Position numbers and translations under genes: made by a program. This document shows positions 22,901 through 23,706 of a DNA stretch of 23,706 nucleotides, in pieces. Under the pieces are notes generated by a model that saw only the letters and a list, made by a program, of their open reading frames with translations, made no database searches and was not told where the DNA came from. Origin of the DNA: Candidatus Neomicrothrix sp. UBA2983 (GTDB lineage: Bacteria > Actinomycetota > Acidimicrobiia > Acidimicrobiales > MedAcidi-G1); the NCBI GenBank assembly GCA_002346745.1, contig DEAL01000003.1, forward strand, positions 1 to 23,706, in the 5' to 3' direction. Positions within the stretch are counted from its first letter, which is position 1. The number at the start of each line of letters is the position of its first letter.

Positions 22901-23706
22901 CTTTTCCAACTGGGACACCGCCCAGGCGGTAACGGTCACCGGCGTGGACGACAGCATCGCCGACGGTTCCCAGGCCTCGACGGCCACCATCTCGGTCAAC
23001 ACCTCGTCGACGGCCGACAGCGGCTACGACGCGCTCGCCGACCAGGACGTGGACGTGACCACCAGCGACGACGACACGCCCGGCGTGTCGGTGTCACAAA
23101 GCGGTGGTTCGACCACCGTCGCCGAGTCCGGCACCACCGACTCGTTCACCGTCGAGTTGACCACCCAACCCGTCTCCGACGTCGTCATCTCCGTCTCGTC
23201 GGCCGACACCGGCGAGGTGACCGTGTCGCCGGCCATGTTGACGTTCACCAGCGCCAACTGGGACACGCCACAGACGGTGACGGCCACCGGCGTCGACGAC
23301 ACCGACGTGGACGGGACCATCGACGTGGACGTCACCGTGGCGGTCGTGGCCGCCTCCAGCGACGACGCCTACGACGGCGTCGCCGACCAGGCCGTGGTCG
23401 CCACCAACGAGGACGACGACGTCAAGGTCCAGGAAACCACGACCACCACCACAACGACCACCACAACGACCACCACCACAACGACGACGAGCACGACCAC
23501 AACGACGACCACGACGACGGCTGCACCCACGACGACGACCACTACGACGACGGCTGCACCCACGACGACGACCACGACGGCTGCACCGACCACCACGGCT
23601 ACGCCGACCACCACGGCTACGCCCACGACGACCACCACGGCTGCGCCCACCACCACGGCTACGCCGTCCACGACGACGAGCCCGCCGCCGGTGTCGACGT
23701 CGGAGC
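19974..23706 (+). CDS. Large secreted repeat protein: delta-60 repeats, Calx-beta-like repeats, Thr-rich linker (3'-truncated)
   Basis: The frame is open from the ATG at 19974 to the window end (1244 codons, no stop). Residues 1-33 are a signal peptide (MRSTLKRAVTGV, hydrophobic core, SPVAAA before DGD). Nucleotides about 20079-21330 encode at least six, probably seven, delta-60-type repeats marked by D-L-D-T-x-F-G and 'DGKIL-x-GG-Y' (periods about 54-62 residues), probably a beta-propeller. Then come six ~114-residue repeats (from 21345) with the pattern SVTEAGSTDTFTVVLDSEPTG, ATVSPSTLTFT, QTVTVTGVDDDLDDG, resembling Calx-beta/extracellular calcium-binding sandwiches with many Asp. From 23436 a nearly pure Thr segment with AAP and ATP interruptions looks like a wall-spanning or glycosylated stalk. 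The anchor, if any, lies beyond the window. Probable role: adhesion or surface structure. Confidence 0.88.
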   Translation, partial: MRSTLKRAVTGVASAGLLASVLVVASASPVAAADGDLDTSFGTDAGDGTRTGSRIQNRTTLNDELRSLVFRSDGSFVAGGWDDNNSTLDNAMRMAWVSFATTGISDGVFSNPNDRSFWSPKTDSVEEILLLDDGRTAMVGHAGTATTGSGGDYDCVVMMRDTDSTIDSSFDGNGKLFVEFHATRNDKCFAGALDDDGKILAGGFVSTSAANGWDLALARIDPSDGSFDATFGSGGKVIHNLGGGGDNITAIDIQDDDKILVAGSTNAGTDGSSDFFVARYTTAGVLDTTFSDDGIHQFDLGSSTGDMLEGMDLQSDGRIVVGGYSDGDWAVARLNADGDLDTTFGGGDGITITDFGSTEQASEVMVAADGKILLGGYTNAAGDYDMAAIRYTSDGVLDTSFGGGDGVATHDFGSGRTDKAYAMGIAANGSVLLVGSSKSGNDTDWALVQFLSSTTPAGFTLSKTTASVTEAGSTDTFTVVLDVAPTSSVVLSVASDDTGEATVSPSTLTFTTSDWSTPQTVTVTGVDDNVDDGNQTATDVTVSVVDASSADEYDDVADQVVDVTTTDDDTVGFTLSTTTASVTEAGSTDTFTVRLNTEPTGTVVLTVASDDTGEATVSPSTLSFGLFDWHTPQTVTVTGVDDDLDDGNQASTATVAVDAASTGDSLYDSLAAQTVDVTTVDDDTAGFTLSKTTASVTEAGSTDTFTVVLDSEPTGTVVLTVGSSDTGEATVSPATLTFTTGNWDTAQTVTTTGVDDDLDDGSQASTATISVNTSSTADSGYDALADQDVDVTTSDDDTAGFTTAITSGCSGSGCSRIGLAEGGNSGTFTVVLDSEPTGNVVFDVTASDTTEATVSPTTLTFTSANWDTAQTVTAFSVDDDLDDGRQDWTVTVAVNTSSTADSDYDALADREVLGKTTDDDAAGFTLSGTTITVTEAGSNETFTVVLDSEPTGNVVFDVTASDTGEATVSPTTLTFTFSNWDTAQAVTVTGVDDSIADGSQASTATISVNTSSTADSGYDALADQDVDVTTSDDDTPGVSVSQSGGSTTVAESGTTDSFTVELTTQPVSDVVISVSSADTGEVTVSPAMLTFTSANWDTPQTVTATGVDDTDVDGTIDVDVTVAVVAASSDDAYDGVADQAVVATNEDDDVKVQETTTTTTTTTTTTTTTTTTSTTTTTTTTTAAPTTTTTTTTAAPTTTTTTAAPTTTATPTTTATPTTTTTAAPTTTATPSTTTSPPPVSTSE
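20079..21330 (+). repeat. Delta-60 repeat region (coding)
   Basis: Repeat starts near 20079, 20463, 20649, 20826, 20985 and 21159, each with a D-x-D-x-x-F-type motif; a degenerate copy (GISDGVFSNP) lies near 20281. The copies have diverged in DNA and protein, so this part is older than the repeats that follow. Confidence 0.75.
22251..22366 (+). repeat. 116-bp near-identical segment, copy A
   Basis: Matches 22962-23077 at 115 of 116 bases (single G/C difference), offset 711 bp, i.e. two repeat units. It encodes the end of one beta-sandwich repeat and the junction to the next. Confidence 0.9.
22962..23077 (+). repeat. 116-bp near-identical segment, copy B
   Basis: Second copy of the segment at 22251-22366. 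A separate 70-bp perfect match links 22451-22520 with 22793-22862 at one-unit offset (342 bp). Confidence 0.9.
23436..23678 (+). repeat. Low-complexity ACN tract encoding Thr-rich linker
   Basis: Runs of ACC/ACG/ACA codons give long Thr stretches, interrupted by GCTGCACCC (AAP) and GCTACGCCC (ATP) blocks. Similar, much shorter, Thr-rich spacers occur in the lipoprotein at 8111-9250 and at the start of the binding protein at 1-30. Confidence 0.9.

Larger units (their letters stand above)
21345..23430 (+). repeat. Six tandem 342-bp coding repeats
   Basis: Units start at 21345, 21687, 22029, 22371, 22740 and 23082. Spacings are 342, 342, 342, 369 and 342 bp (114 or 123 codons). The fourth unit carries a 27-bp insertion encoding a Cys-containing loop (SGCSGSGCSR). 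Confidence 0.9.

Noticed and set aside
21345..23430. CRISPR array or mobile element suggested by direct repeats
   Set aside because: Repeats are 342 bp, in frame and protein-coding, with no short repeat-spacer structure, terminal inverted repeats or transposase.

Overview
The window looks like chromosome of an uncultured, probably marine, high-GC actinobacterium, most likely class Acidimicrobiia. The grounds are strong G/C bias at third codon positions, frequent GTG starts, Thr-rich linkers in exported proteins, an F420-type LLM oxidoreductase, a three-gene pnt transhydrogenase, a trimethylamine monooxygenase, and genes without Shine-Dalgarno sequences that carry a TAnnnT box 6-9 nt before the start codon. 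The class is inferred from these traits; no rRNA or other taxonomic marker is present.

Layout. 1-1635: 3' part of an ABC substrate-binding protein. 1625-3385: two phytanoyl-CoA-dioxygenase-like genes transcribed divergently. 3401-5948 (minus): LLM oxidoreductase followed by an N-acyl-D-amino-acid-deacylase-like amidohydrolase. 6081-6410: small GYD protein. 6450-10160 (minus): membrane-anchored protein of unknown function, nitroreductase, LysM/RsiV-like lipoprotein, EamA transporter. 10327-11673 (minus): trimethylamine monooxygenase gene with an internal amber codon and an intact-looking promoter. 11767-14557 (minus): pntA1-pntA2-pntB. 14622-16454 (minus): typA/bipA. 16709-18517 (minus): Baeyer-Villiger-type flavin monooxygenase. 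18644-19798 (plus): GrdB-family gene whose frame is crossed by one TGA. 19974-end (plus): large secreted protein with delta-60 repeats, six ~114-residue beta-sandwich-like repeats and a Thr-rich linker, cut by the window end.

The main discovery is the GrdB-like gene. Two open segments that would normally be called as separate genes are in the same frame, joined by a TGA where this family carries its redox-active selenocysteine (U-x-x-C). A perfect 6-bp hairpin with G at the second loop position lies 17 nt after the TGA, as expected for a bacterial SECIS. I read it as one 384-residue selenoprotein. It has no glycine-reductase partner genes here and is divergent from the flavin monooxygenase.

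Other points: TAC-to-TAG interruption of tmm; a consistent leaderless promoter pattern; GC-rich hairpins without U tracts after several genes; a 12-bp tandem repeat in the leader of the surface-protein gene; and near-identical DNA segments inside its repeats that indicate recent duplication or gene conversion. Genes are tightly packed and no intergenic stretch exceeds 300 bp.
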